Numbered from the stretch's first letter, positions 44,943-56,089 are shown. The stretch: 64,000 bases of DNA from Stenotrophomonas maltophilia (GCF_002799245.1 NZ_NEQV01000001.1:424992-488991); one strand, 5' to 3'. Numbers and translations: made by a program. Notes: generated from the sequence alone by a model not told the origin.

Positions 44943-45995
44943 TCACTCGCCGTAGCTGGCCGTATTCTTGCCCTGCCGCTTGGCGTGGTAGAGCGCGCGG
45001 TCGGCCAGTGCCAACCAGTCCTCGACACTGCCGCCACGCGGTGTGGCCGCAATGCCGATACTCACGCTGAACTCCACACCCGGCGTGGCCTGCCGCGCGG
45101 CCTCGAGCAGATGCAGGCGCACCCGCTCGGCCACGTGCATCGCATCGACAGGCGTGCAGTCGCGCAGCAGCACCACGAACTCATCGCCGCCCAGCCGGGC
45201 GGGCGTATCACCGGGCCGGGCAAAGGTGCGCAGTGTTGCCGCGATATGCCGCAGCACCTCGTCACCGGCGCGGTGGCCATGCGAGTCATTGATGCGCTTG
45301 AAGTCGTCCACATCGAGCATCAGCAGGCAGGCAAAACCGCCCTGGCCCTGCGCCCGGTCCAGTGCCTGCTGCGCACGCAGGATCAGGAAGCCACGGTTGG
45401 CCAGCTCGACCAGCGGGTCCATCCGGCTGAGCCGCTGCAGCTGACGGTTCTGCGATTTGACCCGGCGCGCCAGCTGCCAGCTGAGAATGCTCAGGCCGAT
45501 GCCATACACGAACAGGAACGGGACACTCAGCACGATCGTGCGCTGCGAGGTCACCGGCTGGTAAGGGAAGCCGAGCGCCCACCAGGTGAGTGCGAAGCCC
45601 AGCAGCAGCGCCAGCGTGGCGCGCATCGCCAGGCGCACACCACCGGCAGCGATCTTGTCGGCCACCAGCAGCGCGGCGAACAGGGCGCTGGGCACCGCGC
45701 TCAACGCCATGAAGGCGATCCAGCCGCCGCCGAAGAAGGAGTCGGCCACCATGCAGCGGAACTGGACGACCGCCGGCTGGCGGGAGCGCTGGGTCAGCAG
45801 CAGCGCCAGTGCCGGCCACGCCAGCGCGTTGAGCAGCAGCAGGATCCACGCCAGCGCCCCATCCTGGCGTTCAAGGATGATCGAAGCGATGGGGATCGCC
45901 CCCAGTCCATTGCCGACGAAACGCATCCAGCCGATGCGACGTGCCGCGCCAATGCCTTCGACCGCCCCTTCCGCCGAATCGGTGAAGAACGGCAT
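44943..45995 (-). CDS. Diguanylate cyclase with MASE2-like membrane domain
   Basis: A 350-residue protein. The N-terminal ~175 residues hold about five helices and look like MASE2 (GIGAARRIGWMRFVGNGLGA, WIAFMALSAVPSALFAALLV, FVYGIGLSILSWQLARRV), as in AdrA/DgcC-type cyclases. The C-terminal GGDEF domain has an intact active site ARLGGDEFVVLL, an RxxD I-site (RPGD) five residues before it, and the substrate-side MLDVDDFKRINDSHGHRAGD. It makes cyclic di-GMP and is probably feedback-inhibited. The ATG at 45995 begins the conserved membrane domain. A 12-C tract follows its stop. Confidence 0.9.
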   Translation of the reverse strand: MPFFTDSAEGAVEGIGAARRIGWMRFVGNGLGAIPIASIILERQDGALAWILLLLNALAWPALALLLTQRSRQPAVVQFRCMVADSFFGGGWIAFMALSAVPSALFAALLVADKIAAGGVRLAMRATLALLLGFALTWWALGFPYQPVTSQRTIVLSVPFLFVYGIGLSILSWQLARRVKSQNRQLQRLSRMDPLVELANRGFLILRAQQALDRAQGQGGFACLLMLDVDDFKRINDSHGHRAGDEVLRHIAATLRTFARPGDTPARLGGDEFVVLLRDCTPVDAMHVAERVRLHLLEAARQATPGVEFSVSIGIAATPRGGSVEDWLALADRALYHAKRQGKNTASYGE

Positions 45996-46142
45996 TACCG
46001 ACCCCCTTGCGCGATCGCACTTTCCACTACGGCCCTTGCCGGGCTGCCTGCGATGAGTCTGACAGCTTTGCGTCAATTCGGGATCAAGGTTGCGGCACAG
46101 CGCGCTCGCCGGCGGCCACACTCCCGCTGCCCCACCCCTCGT

Positions 46143-47150
46143 TCACCCGCGCCGGGGCGCAGCCGTCGAACCCCGCAGCATGAAGCTGAACTCCAGCGTC
46201 TGCTGAAGCGGCACATCGACCTGCTCGATGATGGCAAGCAGCAGGTTGACCGCACGCTCACCGATCTGCCGCATCGGCTGGCGGATGGTCGTCAACGGGG
46301 GCGTGAGGTAACGCGAGGACGCCAGATCGTCGAAGCCGACGATGGACAGCTCGTCCGGCACGCGGATGCCCAGGTCCCGGCAGGCGGCCAGGGTACCCAA
46401 GGCCATCTGGTCACTGAAACAGAACACCGCGGTCGGTGCGGGCGCGCCATCCAGCAGCGCCATCGCCGCCGCATGCCCGGACTCCACGGAAAAGTCCCCT
46501 GGCACGATGCTCAGCTGGCGCAGACGACCACGCGCCTTGCCAGCGGCCCGGACCCCTTCCAGCCGTTGCTGGTGCAGGGGGTTGTCAGGCGGCCCGCCAA
46601 CCACGGCGATCCGTTCGTGTCCCAGCCCATACAGATGCTCCATCACCGCGCGTGCGGCGGCCGCGTTGTCGATGTGGACGCTGGGGATGCCCAGTGCGGG
46701 ATCGAACTCGCACCCGTTGACCACCGGTGCGGCGGCGCCACGCTGCTCGACGATCTCGCGCGCGGTCGGTGGCAGGCGATGCCCCAGCACGATCATGCCG
46801 TCGGCCTCGTTGCGCCGGAGCATCTGCGCATAGCGTTCTTCGCGGTCGGGTTGATGCTGGGTGTCGCCCAGCAGAACCGCGTAGCCGACCGCCTGCGCAG
46901 CCTCCTCCGCGCCCTGCAGGATCTGCGCGAAGAACGGATTGGCGATGTCCGGGACGGTGACCAGGATCTTGCCGCTGCGCTGGGTCTTGAGCGTGCGGGC
47001 CACCGTGTTGGGCACATAGCCCAGTGCGGCGGCGGCCTGCTCGATGCGCGCGCGGGTGGCCGGCAGGACTTTGTCCGGACGGGAAAGTGCCCGCGACACC
47101 GTGCCTGCGGAGACGCCGACGTGCTTTGCGATGTCGTAGATGGTGGCCAT
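46143..47150 (-). CDS. LacI family repressor of the glycoside cluster
   Basis: A 335-residue LacI/GalR regulator. The N-terminal HTH (MATIYDIAKHVGVSAGTVSR, ALSRPDKVLPATRARIEQAA, then ALGYVPN) and hinge are intact, followed by the two-lobed sugar-binding domain (VTVPDIANPFFAQILQGAEE ... FSDQMALGTLAACRDLGIRVPDELSIVGFDD). It is divergent from the plus-strand sugar operon. A palindrome ATGCAATCGATTGCAT at 47215-47230 lies in between, 65 nt upstream of this gene, and a second copy precedes the other operon. It is very probably the local repressor, released by a keto-sugar or glycoside. Confidence 0.92.
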   Translation of the reverse strand: MATIYDIAKHVGVSAGTVSRALSRPDKVLPATRARIEQAAAALGYVPNTVARTLKTQRSGKILVTVPDIANPFFAQILQGAEEAAQAVGYAVLLGDTQHQPDREERYAQMLRRNEADGMIVLGHRLPPTAREIVEQRGAAAPVVNGCEFDPALGIPSVHIDNAAAARAVMEHLYGLGHERIAVVGGPPDNPLHQQRLEGVRAAGKARGRLRQLSIVPGDFSVESGHAAAMALLDGAPAPTAVFCFSDQMALGTLAACRDLGIRVPDELSIVGFDDLASSRYLTPPLTTIRQPMRQIGERAVNLLLAIIEQVDVPLQQTLEFSFMLRGSTAAPRRG

Positions 47151-47214
47151 GGCGTTAGTCCTCCTGTCCGCTGTGCAGTGCACAACAGGTCCTGCGTGAG
47201 CCCCTGCTAGGATA

Positions 47215-47230
47215 ATGCAATCGATTGCAT
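47215..47230. promoter_or_regulatory. LacI-type operator 1 (ATGCAATCGATTGCAT)
   Basis: A perfect 16-bp palindrome with a central CG, the standard LacI/GalR operator form. It lies between the divergent LacI gene and the first isomerase gene, ending 15 nt before the latter's start, where it would block transcription or initiation. The core TGCAATCGATTGCA recurs at 55898-55911. Confidence 0.85.
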
Positions 47231-47245
47231 CGAGGGCGAATCACG

Positions 47246-48298
47246 TTGAAGACGCTCAAGGGTCCAGCGCTGTTCCTGGCGCAGTTCATCGGCGACACGG
47301 CTCCTTTTGATCGGCTGGACACGCTGGCCGGGTGGGCCGCGGGTCTGGGCTATTCTGGCGTACAAGTACCCACCTCCGCGCCCCATCTGTTCGATCTGGC
47401 CGAGGCGGCGCGCAGCCAGGCGTACTGCGACGATATCGCCGGCATGCTGGCCGGGCACGGCCTGCAGATCACCGAACTGTCGACCCACCTGCAGGGACAA
47501 CTGGTTGCGGTCCATCCTGCCTACGACAGCCTGTTCGACGGATTCGCGCCCGCAGACACCCGCGGCAACCCGCCCGTCCGCCAGGCCTGGGCGGTGGAGC
47601 AGCTGCGGCTGGCGGCGCAGGCCAGCCAACGCCTGGGGCTGACCGCCCACGCCACGTTCTCCGGTGCACTGGCCTGGCCCTACTTCTATCCGTGGCCGCA
47701 GCGCCCGCCAGGCCTGGTGGAAGAAGCCTTCGCCGAGCTCGGCCGCCGCTGGCGCCCGCTCCTGGATGTGTTCGATGCCTGCGGCGTGGACCTGTGCTTC
47801 GAGATCCACCCGGGCGAGGACCTGCACGACGGTGCGACCTTCGAGCGCTTCCTCGACGAGGTCGATCAGCATCCCCGCGCGAAGATCCTGTACGACCCCA
47901 GCCACCTGCTGCTGCAGCAGATGGACTACCTCGGTTTCATCGACCGCTACCACGCGCGCATCGGCATCTTCCACGTCAAGGACGCGGAGTATCGCCCCAG
48001 TGCAAGCACTGGCGTGTATGGCGGCTACCAGGACTGGATCGATCGTCCGGGCCGGTTCCGTTCACCCGGTGATGGCCAGATCGACTTCAAGGCGATCTTC
48101 TCGAAGTTCGCGCAGTACGACTTCCCCGGCTGGGCGGTGCTGGAATGGGAGTGCTGCCTGAAGCATCCCGAGGACGGCGCACGCGAGGGCGCCGCCTTCA
48201 TCCGCGACCACATCATCCGCGTGACCGAACGCGCCTTCGACGACTTTGCCGACAGCGGCACGGACGCCGGATCACTGCACCGCATGCTGGGAATCTGA
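47246..48298 (+). CDS. Sugar phosphate isomerase/epimerase family (TIM barrel)
   Basis: A 350-residue cytoplasmic protein of the AP-endonuclease-2/xylose-isomerase-like TIM-barrel family. Metal-ligand-type residues are visible in VDLCFEIHPGEDLHDG (Glu, His), LYDPSHLLLQQMDYL (Asp, His), IGIFHVKDAEY (His) and LEWECCL (Glu). Members isomerise or epimerise sugars and keto acids, and close homologues sit in 3-keto-glycoside clusters. There is no ATG near the N-terminus; a TTG at 47246 with GAGGG eight or nine nt upstream gives the expected start (KTLKGPALFLAQF). It is the first gene of the operon behind operator 1. Confidence 0.85.
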   Translation: MKTLKGPALFLAQFIGDTAPFDRLDTLAGWAAGLGYSGVQVPTSAPHLFDLAEAARSQAYCDDIAGMLAGHGLQITELSTHLQGQLVAVHPAYDSLFDGFAPADTRGNPPVRQAWAVEQLRLAAQASQRLGLTAHATFSGALAWPYFYPWPQRPPGLVEEAFAELGRRWRPLLDVFDACGVDLCFEIHPGEDLHDGATFERFLDEVDQHPRAKILYDPSHLLLQQMDYLGFIDRYHARIGIFHVKDAEYRPSASTGVYGGYQDWIDRPGRFRSPGDGQIDFKAIFSKFAQYDFPGWAVLEWECCLKHPEDGAREGAAFIRDHIIRVTERAFDDFADSGTDAGSLHRMLGI

Positions 48299-48325
48299 AC
48301 CGACACCGCCCCGGGAGGGCAAGCC

Positions 48326-49543
48326 ATGACGCACGCCATGTCGCGCCTGGGCGCGATGATGTTTCTGTAGTTCTTCATCTGGGGGGCGTGGTTCGTGACC
48401 CTCGGAACCTACCTGGTGCAGGGTCCGCTGCAGGCCAGCGCCAGCCAGGTGGCAACGGCGTTCCTCAGCCAATCCATCGGCGCCATCGTGGCGCCGTTCC
48501 TGGTCGGCCTGATCGCAGACCGCTATTTCGCCGCGCAGCGCATCCTGGCCGTACTCCACCTGGCTGGCGCGGTGCTCATGTGGCTGGCGTCCACGGCAAG
48601 CAGTTTCAGCGTGTTTTCCGCGTGCGTCATCGGCTACATGCTGCTGTTCATGCCGACACTGGCGTTGGCCAACAGTGTGGCGATGCGGCACATGCAATCG
48701 CCGGAGAAGCAGTTCCCGCTGGTGCGCGTGGCCGGCAGCGTCGGCTGGATCATCGCAGGCGTGCTGATCGGCTGGCTGGGCTGGGAACAGGCGCATCGGC
48801 TTGAACTGACCTTCCGGATGGCCGCGCTGGCCTCGCTGGTGCTGGGCCTGTATGCGTTCACCCTGCCGCACACCCCGCCACTGGCACGACAGCGCGATGC
48901 CGGGCTGGGACAGATACTGGGGCTGGATTCATTGCGGCTGCTGAAGTCGCGCGCCTACCTGGTGTTCTTCCTGGCCTCCATCGCCATCTGCATTCCGCTG
49001 TCGTTCTACTACAACTTCACCAACCCGTATCTCAACGATCTGGGCGTGCACGGCGCCGCAGGCCTGCAGTCACTGGGCCAGGTCTCCGAAGTGCTGCTGA
49101 TGCTGGCCATGCCCTTCCTGTTCGTCCGGCTGGGGGTGAAGACCATGCTGGCGGTCGGCATGGCGGCCTGGGTGGTGCGCTATGCGCTGTTCGCCTTCGG
49201 CGATGCAGGTGGCGGCTTCTCCCTGCTGGTGATCGGCATCGTGCTGCACGGCATCTGCTACGACTTCTTCTTCGTCACCGGCCAGATCTACACCGATGCA
49301 CATGCCGGGCCTGCCGCACGCAGCAGCGCGCAGGGCTTCATCACCCTGGCCACCTACGGCGTGGGCATGTTGATCGGCACCTTCCTGTCCGGCGCGGTGG
49401 TGGAACACTTCACCACGGCCGTAGGGCCGGACTGGCGGCAGATCTGGCTGTTCCCTGCCGGCGTCGCGCTGGTGGTGCTGGTCGCCTTCCTGCTGCTGTT
49501 CCGCGACCGGCCAGTGGCCGCACCCGCGCCTTCCACGCCCTGA
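48326..49543 (+). pseudogene. NupG-like MFS permease with in-frame TAG at codon 15
   Basis: From the ATG at 48326 (after CGGGAGGGC) the frame reads MTHAMSRLGAMMFL, then TAG at 48368-48370, then FFIWGAWFVTLGTYLVQG... to 49543 without further damage. Nucleoside/sugar permeases of this group have LQFFIWGAWFVTLG here, so a CAG Gln codon appears to have become TAG. All later helices, including LVFFLASIAICIPLSFYYNF and GICYDFFFVTGQIYTD, are intact and would make a ~405-residue, 12-helix importer. Restart at the GTG at 48395 would lose most of helix 1. It could be a recent null mutation, a suppressed stop, or a sequencing error. In the cluster it should import the keto-sugar or glycoside. Confidence 0.85.
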
Positions 49544-49555
49544 GGACACCCCCCG

Positions 49556-50683
<1,128 letters not shown>

Positions 50684-50702
50684 ATCCCGGGAGGATCTGT
50701 TG

Positions 50703-51569
50703 ATGAACATTCCTGTTCGCAGAGCTGCAACCCTCGTCCTGCTGTTGCTCGCCGCCCTGCCCGCCTTCGCACGAGATACCGCAGGCCCACAGGCGCCCAT
50801 TGCCGTGCAGATGTACACACTGCGCAACGCCGGAACGCTCGACCAGCAATTGAAGATCGTCCACGACGCGGGCGTGCATGCGGTGGAAACCGTCGGCACG
50901 CAGAACGTCAGCGCTGCGGAACTGAAGCAGCTGCTGGACCGCTACTCGATCAGGGCGATTTCCTCGCACGTGCCGCTGGCCGATCTGCGCAATGACCTCG
51001 ATGGCGTGGTGGCCTTCAACCGCACGATCGGCAATACCACGCTGGTGGTGCCGTACCTGGACCAGAAGGACCGGCCAACCGATGCCGCGGGCTGGACCGC
51101 CCTGGGCCAGGAGCTGGGCCGGATATCGAAGCGCGTGCGCGACAAGGGCATGCACCTGGCCTATCACAACCACGACTTCGAGCTGGCCGACTTCAACGGC
51201 AGGACCGGCCTGGAGTTGCTGTTCGATGCGGCCGGCCCCGGCCTGCAGACCGAACTGGACCTGGCCTGGGTCGCGCGTGCGGGCCTGGACCCGGCGGTGA
51301 TGCTGGGGAAATTCCATGGCCGCCTGTTCGCGGTGCACGCCAAGGACAACGCCGCCAAGGGCCAGGCCGAAGACGAGGGCGGGTTCGCTGCGGTGGGCCA
51401 GGGCGTGCTGGACTGGAACGCGATCCTGCCTGCCGCGGCAGCCGCCAATGTGCAGTGGTACATCGTCGAGCACGACCAGCCACGCGACCCTGCCAAGGTC
51501 ATCCAGGCCGGCGCGGACTACCTGCGTGACCATCTGACCGTCAGCCAGCCCGCTCGTGCACAGCGCTAG
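50703..51569 (+). CDS. Exported sugar phosphate isomerase/epimerase-like protein
   Basis: A 288-residue TIM-barrel protein with a Sec signal peptide ([21 protein letters not shown]), so it acts in the periplasm. The barrel has QMYTLRN at strand 1, LAYHNHDFELADFNG (His, Glu-type ligands), LQTELDLAWVARAGLDP (Asp), LFAVHAKDN (His) and YIVEHDQP (Glu). Related proteins are found beside GMC dehydrogenases in keto-sugar clusters. A periplasmic isomerase fits action on the 3-keto products before uptake. It begins 19 nt after the Gfo/Idh gene. Confidence 0.87.
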   Translation: MNIPVRRAATLVLLLLAALPAFARDTAGPQAPIAVQMYTLRNAGTLDQQLKIVHDAGVHAVETVGTQNVSAAELKQLLDRYSIRAISSHVPLADLRNDLDGVVAFNRTIGNTTLVVPYLDQKDRPTDAAGWTALGQELGRISKRVRDKGMHLAYHNHDFELADFNGRTGLELLFDAAGPGLQTELDLAWVARAGLDPAVMLGKFHGRLFAVHAKDNAAKGQAEDEGGFAAVGQGVLDWNAILPAAAAANVQWYIVEHDQPRDPAKVIQAGADYLRDHLTVSQPARAQR

Positions 51570-51587
51570 CGGGCGAAGGAGCCTTGC

Positions 51588-51896
51588 TTGGACACTCGCT
51601 TGAAACTGACCTTCACCCTGGCCATGGTCCTGTGCGGCACGACGCTGGCGACCACGGCGTGGTGCAAGGATGACCCTGCCGCCGGCGCGAAGCTCTACAG
51701 CGCAAACTGCACGGCCTGCCACGGCGCAGACCGCGCAGGCATGCCGGGCGCGTTCCCAGCGCTCACCGGCATCAGCAAGCGCCTGCAGCCCGCGCAGATC
51801 AAGGAAAAGATCCGGAAGGGCGGCGGCTTGATGCCCCCCTTCCCGCAGCTGTCACAGCAGGAGATCGATGACATCGCCAGCTACCTGGCGAACTAG
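51588..51896 (+). CDS. Exported c-type cytochrome
   Basis: A 102-residue monohaem cytochrome c. A signal peptide (KLTFTLAMVLCGTTLATTA) precedes one haem-binding motif CTACH, and a Met ligand is likely in GGGLMPPFPQLSQQEIDDIA. The start is a TTG at 51588, with AAGGAG 6 nt upstream; no ATG lies in a suitable place. It is the likely electron acceptor of the GMC dehydrogenase encoded convergently (compare LacB of the LacABC glucoside 3-dehydrogenase). The convergent DUF1080 gene ends 10 nt away. Confidence 0.88.
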   Translation: MDTRLKLTFTLAMVLCGTTLATTAWCKDDPAAGAKLYSANCTACHGADRAGMPGAFPALTGISKRLQPAQIKEKIRKGGGLMPPFPQLSQQEIDDIASYLAN

Positions 51897-51906
51897 CGGG
51901 TGGGCG

Positions 51907-52665
51907 CTACAGTTCGCGCACCCAGATGTTGCGGTAGCTGACCCTGGAATCATGCTCCTGCAGATAGAGCGGAGCGCACCCATGGGGCGCGTACGAGGGC
52001 GCCCCGATGTATTCGGTCTTGCCCGCCAGCACGGTATCGTCCTGCACCAGCACGCCGTTGTGCAGGACCGTGATGCGCGCGGGCGAGGCCAGCCCTCCGC
52101 CCTGCGAGAAGCGCGGTGCCTTCCAGATGATGTCGTAGACCTGCCACTGGCCCGGTGCGCGCGAGGCATTCACCCGCGGCATGGCCTGCTTGTAGATCGA
52201 GCCGGCCTGGCCGTTGGCGTAGGTCGGATTGTTGTAGCTGTCGAGCACCTGCAGCTCGTACAGTTCCTGCAGGAAGATGCCGCTGTTGCCCCGGTTCTGG
52301 CCGTCGAAGCCCTTGGTCCCGGTGGGGGTGCGCCATTCGACATGCAGCTGGACATCGCAGAAGCGTTGCCGGGTGCGGATGCCCTTGCTGCCCGGAACGA
52401 CGGTCATGGCGCCATCGGCAACCTTCCAGGGCACGCGCCCGCCCTGCTCCGCCTCCCACGCCGAGACATCCTTGCCATCGAACAGCACGATCGCGTCGGA
52501 GGGAGCCTTCCCCGGAGGCGTAGCCACGACGGCGGGCACCGGGGTCCACACCTCGGTCTTCTTCGGATCATGCGCAGCGTCGGCACCGTCCTGCGCGCCT
52601 GCAGATGCAGCGGCCAGCAGGGCGGCGGTGATCAACAGAGGACGGATCATCAGGTCGGTGTCCAT
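51907..52665 (-). CDS. DUF1080 family protein (3-keto-glycoside hydrolase type), exported
   Basis: A 252-residue exported protein with a signal peptide (LMIRPLLITAALLAAASAGA) and one concanavalin-like DUF1080 domain. The family blocks are very clear: IVLFDGKDVSAWEAEQGG, DVQLHVEWRTP, NSGIFLQELYELQVLDSYNN, AGSIYKQAMPRVNASRAPGQ and YDIIWKAPRF. DUF1080 proteins hydrolyse 3-keto-glucosides/disaccharides, the products of glucoside 3-dehydrogenases. The ATG at 52665 overlaps the stop of the upstream gene by one base (TGATG), which fixes the start. It is the last gene of the minus-strand operon. Confidence 0.9.
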   Translation of the reverse strand: MDTDLMIRPLLITAALLAAASAGAQDGADAAHDPKKTEVWTPVPAVVATPPGKAPSDAIVLFDGKDVSAWEAEQGGRVPWKVADGAMTVVPGSKGIRTRQRFCDVQLHVEWRTPTGTKGFDGQNRGNSGIFLQELYELQVLDSYNNPTYANGQAGSIYKQAMPRVNASRAPGQWQVYDIIWKAPRFSQGGGLASPARITVLHNGVLVQDDTVLAGKTEYIGAPSYAPHGCAPLYLQEHDSRVSYRNIWVREL

Positions 52666-53240
52666 CAGCTGGTCCCCCACGCGGGCGTACCGGGGACATA
52701 GGCGAGGTCGCCATCGTAACGACCCGGCACGGCGACGTACTGCAGCACCCCGGTCGCTCCGACTTTGGAGGTGAAGAAGCCGAAGATGGCCAACTGCTTG
52801 ATCATCGTGAAGTAGTGCGGCATCGCCTCGCCTTCTTCGGGGGTGCCGGTCTCGGTCACGTCGGCATGGCGTGCCTTCGCCTCCGCATCCAGGGCACGCA
52901 GCAGTCCGGTGCGGGCTTCCGGCGTGAGTGACACGAACCTGCCACCGGCGCGTTTGTTGATATCGACCAGGCCAGACCGGAATACCGCCTGCTGGCGGGT
53001 GGTGTAGCAGTCGCTGACGAAGGTCGCCATGAACAGGCCAGCGCCCGCATCCTTCGCCCCTGGCGTCCGGGTGCGCGGCAGGATGGTTTCGGCGATCTCA
53101 TCCAGCAGGCCGACGTCGGCATCGGAGAACGCGATCCTCGTACCGCCAGCGGGCGCCTGCCCTTGGGCAAGCGCAGGCAGGCCGACCATGGCCGCGCCGG
53201 TGGCGGCAACGATCATCTTCAGCAGTTCGCGGCGATCCAT
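52665..53240 (-). CDS. Gluconate 2-dehydrogenase subunit 3-like (small subunit of GMC dehydrogenase)
   Basis: A 191-residue protein with an N-terminal twin-arginine-type signal (MDRRELLKMIVAATGAAMVG); the Tat route would carry the folded complex with its FAD partner. The domain is DUF1569/gluconate_2-dh3-like: LLDEIAETILPRTRTPGAKD and FVSDCYTTRQQAVFRSGL. It is the chaperone-like small subunit of the membrane GMC dehydrogenase (LacC-like). The gene overlaps the GMC gene by one base or so (ATGA) and the DUF1080 gene by one base, so all three are coupled. Confidence 0.9.
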   Translation of the reverse strand: MDRRELLKMIVAATGAAMVGLPALAQGQAPAGGTRIAFSDADVGLLDEIAETILPRTRTPGAKDAGAGLFMATFVSDCYTTRQQAVFRSGLVDINKRAGGRFVSLTPEARTGLLRALDAEAKARHADVTETGTPEEGEAMPHYFTMIKQLAIFGFFTSKVGATGVLQYVAVPGRYDGDLAYVPGTPAWGTS

Positions 53241-54925
53241 CAGAGGTTCCCCGCTTTCAGTTCGCGTACGGCATGGTCGGCCGCACGCGCGGTCAGCGCC
53301 ATGTAGGTCAGCGAGGGATTCACGCAGGCGCTGGAGGCCATGCAGGCACCATCGGTGACATAGACGTTGGGTGCATCCCAGACCTGGTTGTGCGCGTTCA
53401 GTACCGAACTCTTGCGATCGCGTCCCATGCGCGCGGTTCCCATCTCATGGATGCCCTTGCCCGGGGCATAGTCGCTGTCGTGCATCTTCACGTCCTTGAC
53501 ACCGGCCGCCTCCAGCATTTCGGCGGCATCGGCGGCCATGTCCTTGCGCATGGCCAGTTCGTTGGCACGCATGGACACGTCCATCGCCAGCACCGGCAGC
53601 CCCCACTTGTCCCTGCGGTCCCGATCCAGGCGGATCGTATTGTCGTGGTGCGGCAACATTTCACCGAACCCGGTCATGCCGATGCGCCAGTCGCCCGGTA
53701 CGGTCAGCGCCTCTTTCAGGTCGGCACCGATGTTCAGCTCGGCGATCTCGCGCGACCAACCGGTGCGGCTGGCACCGCCCTGGTAGCCGAACCCGCGCAG
53801 GTAGCCGCGCTTGTCGGCCGCGACGTTGCGGAAACGCGGAATGTAGAAGCCGCAGGGACGGCGGCCGAAGTAGTACTTGTCCTCAAAGCCCTCGACCCGG
53901 CCCGAGGCGCCCGCACCGAAATGATGGTCCATCACGTTGTGCCCGAGCTCGCCCGACGAAGAGCCCAGCCCGCCCTCCCAGACATCGGTCGCCGAGTTCA
54001 TCAGCAGCCAGGTCGAGTTGAACGACGATGCGTTGAGGAAGATGACCTTGGCGGTGTACTGGTAGGTCTGCCCGGTCTCGGCGTCGATGACCTCCACGCC
54101 GCGCGCACGCTTGCGGTCCTTGTCGTAGAGCACTTCCTTGACGATCGAGAACGGCCGCAATGTCAGGTTGCCGGTCTTCATCGCCGCCGGCAATGTCGCC
54201 GCCTGGGTCGAGAAATAGGCACCGAAGGGACAGCCCAGGATGCACTTGTTGCGATACTGGCAGTTGACGCGCCCCTGCTCGGGCATTGGCTTGGTGATAT
54301 TGGCGGTGCGCGAGTGGATCATATGCCGCGTTCCGCCGAAGGCCTTCTTGATACGCGCGGCCACATCCTTCTCGACGATGTTCAACGGGATCGGTGGCAG
54401 GAACTCGCCGTCCGGCAGCACGTCCAGTCCTTCGCGCGTGCCGGCGATGCCGGCGAACCTCTCCACGTAGTCGTACCAGGGCGCAATGTCGGCGTAGCGG
54501 ATCGGCCAGTCGGTCGCGAGGCCGTCCTTGAGGTTCGCCTCGAAATCCAGATCGGAGAAGCGATAGCTCTGCCGCCCCCACATCAACGAGCGGCCGCCGA
54601 CGTGGTAGCCGCGGAACCAGTCGAATCGCTTGGTCTCGATGTAGGGCGAGTCCTGTTCGTTGGCCCACATCCCTTCCAGATTCTCGGCCAGGCCGTAGTC
54701 ACGCATCAGCACCGGGAAGTCGGCCTTCATCGCCTGCGTTGGCCGGTTGCGGTGCGGGAAGTCCCACGCCTCCTTCATCGCGTTGACGTAATCCTTGACG
54801 TGCTCGATGTTGCGTCCGCGTTCCAGCATCAGGACCTTCAGGCCCTTCTCGGTCAGTTCCTTCGCCGCCCAACCGCCACTGATTCCCGAGCCAACAACGA
54901 TGGCGTCGTAGTGATTATCTGCCAT
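53240..54925 (-). CDS. GMC family oxidoreductase, glucoside 3-dehydrogenase-like large subunit
   Basis: A 561-residue FAD enzyme. The dinucleotide-binding GSGISGGWAAKELTEKGLKV begins near residue 12. The cytosolic-looking N-terminus lacks a signal, so export would be piggy-back with the Tat-bearing small subunit. The C-terminal GMC block is complete: EMGTARMGRDRKSSVLNAHN (with the substrate-side His/Asn) and VYVTDGACMASSACVNPSL. A cysteine-rich stretch CQYRNKCILGCPFGAY is typical of the gluconate/glucoside dehydrogenase group and may hold an iron-sulfur cluster. It likely oxidises the C3 hydroxyl of glycosides, sending electrons to the cytochrome c. Confidence 0.9.
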   Translation of the reverse strand: MADNHYDAIVVGSGISGGWAAKELTEKGLKVLMLERGRNIEHVKDYVNAMKEAWDFPHRNRPTQAMKADFPVLMRDYGLAENLEGMWANEQDSPYIETKRFDWFRGYHVGGRSLMWGRQSYRFSDLDFEANLKDGLATDWPIRYADIAPWYDYVERFAGIAGTREGLDVLPDGEFLPPIPLNIVEKDVAARIKKAFGGTRHMIHSRTANITKPMPEQGRVNCQYRNKCILGCPFGAYFSTQAATLPAAMKTGNLTLRPFSIVKEVLYDKDRKRARGVEVIDAETGQTYQYTAKVIFLNASSFNSTWLLMNSATDVWEGGLGSSSGELGHNVMDHHFGAGASGRVEGFEDKYYFGRRPCGFYIPRFRNVAADKRGYLRGFGYQGGASRTGWSREIAELNIGADLKEALTVPGDWRIGMTGFGEMLPHHDNTIRLDRDRRDKWGLPVLAMDVSMRANELAMRKDMAADAAEMLEAAGVKDVKMHDSDYAPGKGIHEMGTARMGRDRKSSVLNAHNQVWDAPNVYVTDGACMASSACVNPSLTYMALTARAADHAVRELKAGNL

Positions 54926-54952
54926 GGGTTTCTCACCTGGGTGGATATCGTT

Positions 54953-55849
<897 letters not shown>

Positions 55850-55897
55850 CCACCTACCGGCCTCCCAACCGGTATCAAACGCAACGATTCACAGCAA

Positions 55898-55911
55898 TGC
55901 AATCGATTGCA
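55898..55911. promoter_or_regulatory. LacI-type operator 2 (TGCAATCGATTGCA)
   Basis: The same 14-bp palindromic core as operator 1, standing upstream of the minus-strand operon. The identity over 14 bases at both ends of the cluster, and nowhere else noticed in the window, argues for co-regulation by the LacI protein. Confidence 0.85.
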
Positions 55912-55995
55912 CCATAGGGGAGGAAATTGCCTGTTTGCAAGTCGCGGTGCACGAAAACTGATGCTGCGAAGCACAATGCCAACGACATCGCGCAG

Positions 55996-56028
55996 AAAGA
56001 AAGCCCCGCAGTGGCGGGGCTTTCTTTT
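55996..56028. terminator. Strong bidirectional hairpin terminator
   Basis: A perfect 14-bp stem (55996-56009 with 56014-56027, arms AAAGAAAGCCCCGC/GCGGGGCTTTCTTT) with a 4-nt loop and T-runs on both strands. It separates the sugar cluster from the RHS-derived region. Confidence 0.8.
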
Positions 56029-56089
56029 CCAACCCGATCAGTCGCCTGGGATCAAATCTACCGGCTTTCTGCTCAAGCGAACGAGCAGA

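Noticed and set aside
43646..45052. A longer start for the AI-2E transporter at 45052
   Set aside because: The extra 127 residues are Arg/Pro-rich and antisense to intergenic sequence; the ATG at 44671 begins the usual N-terminus.
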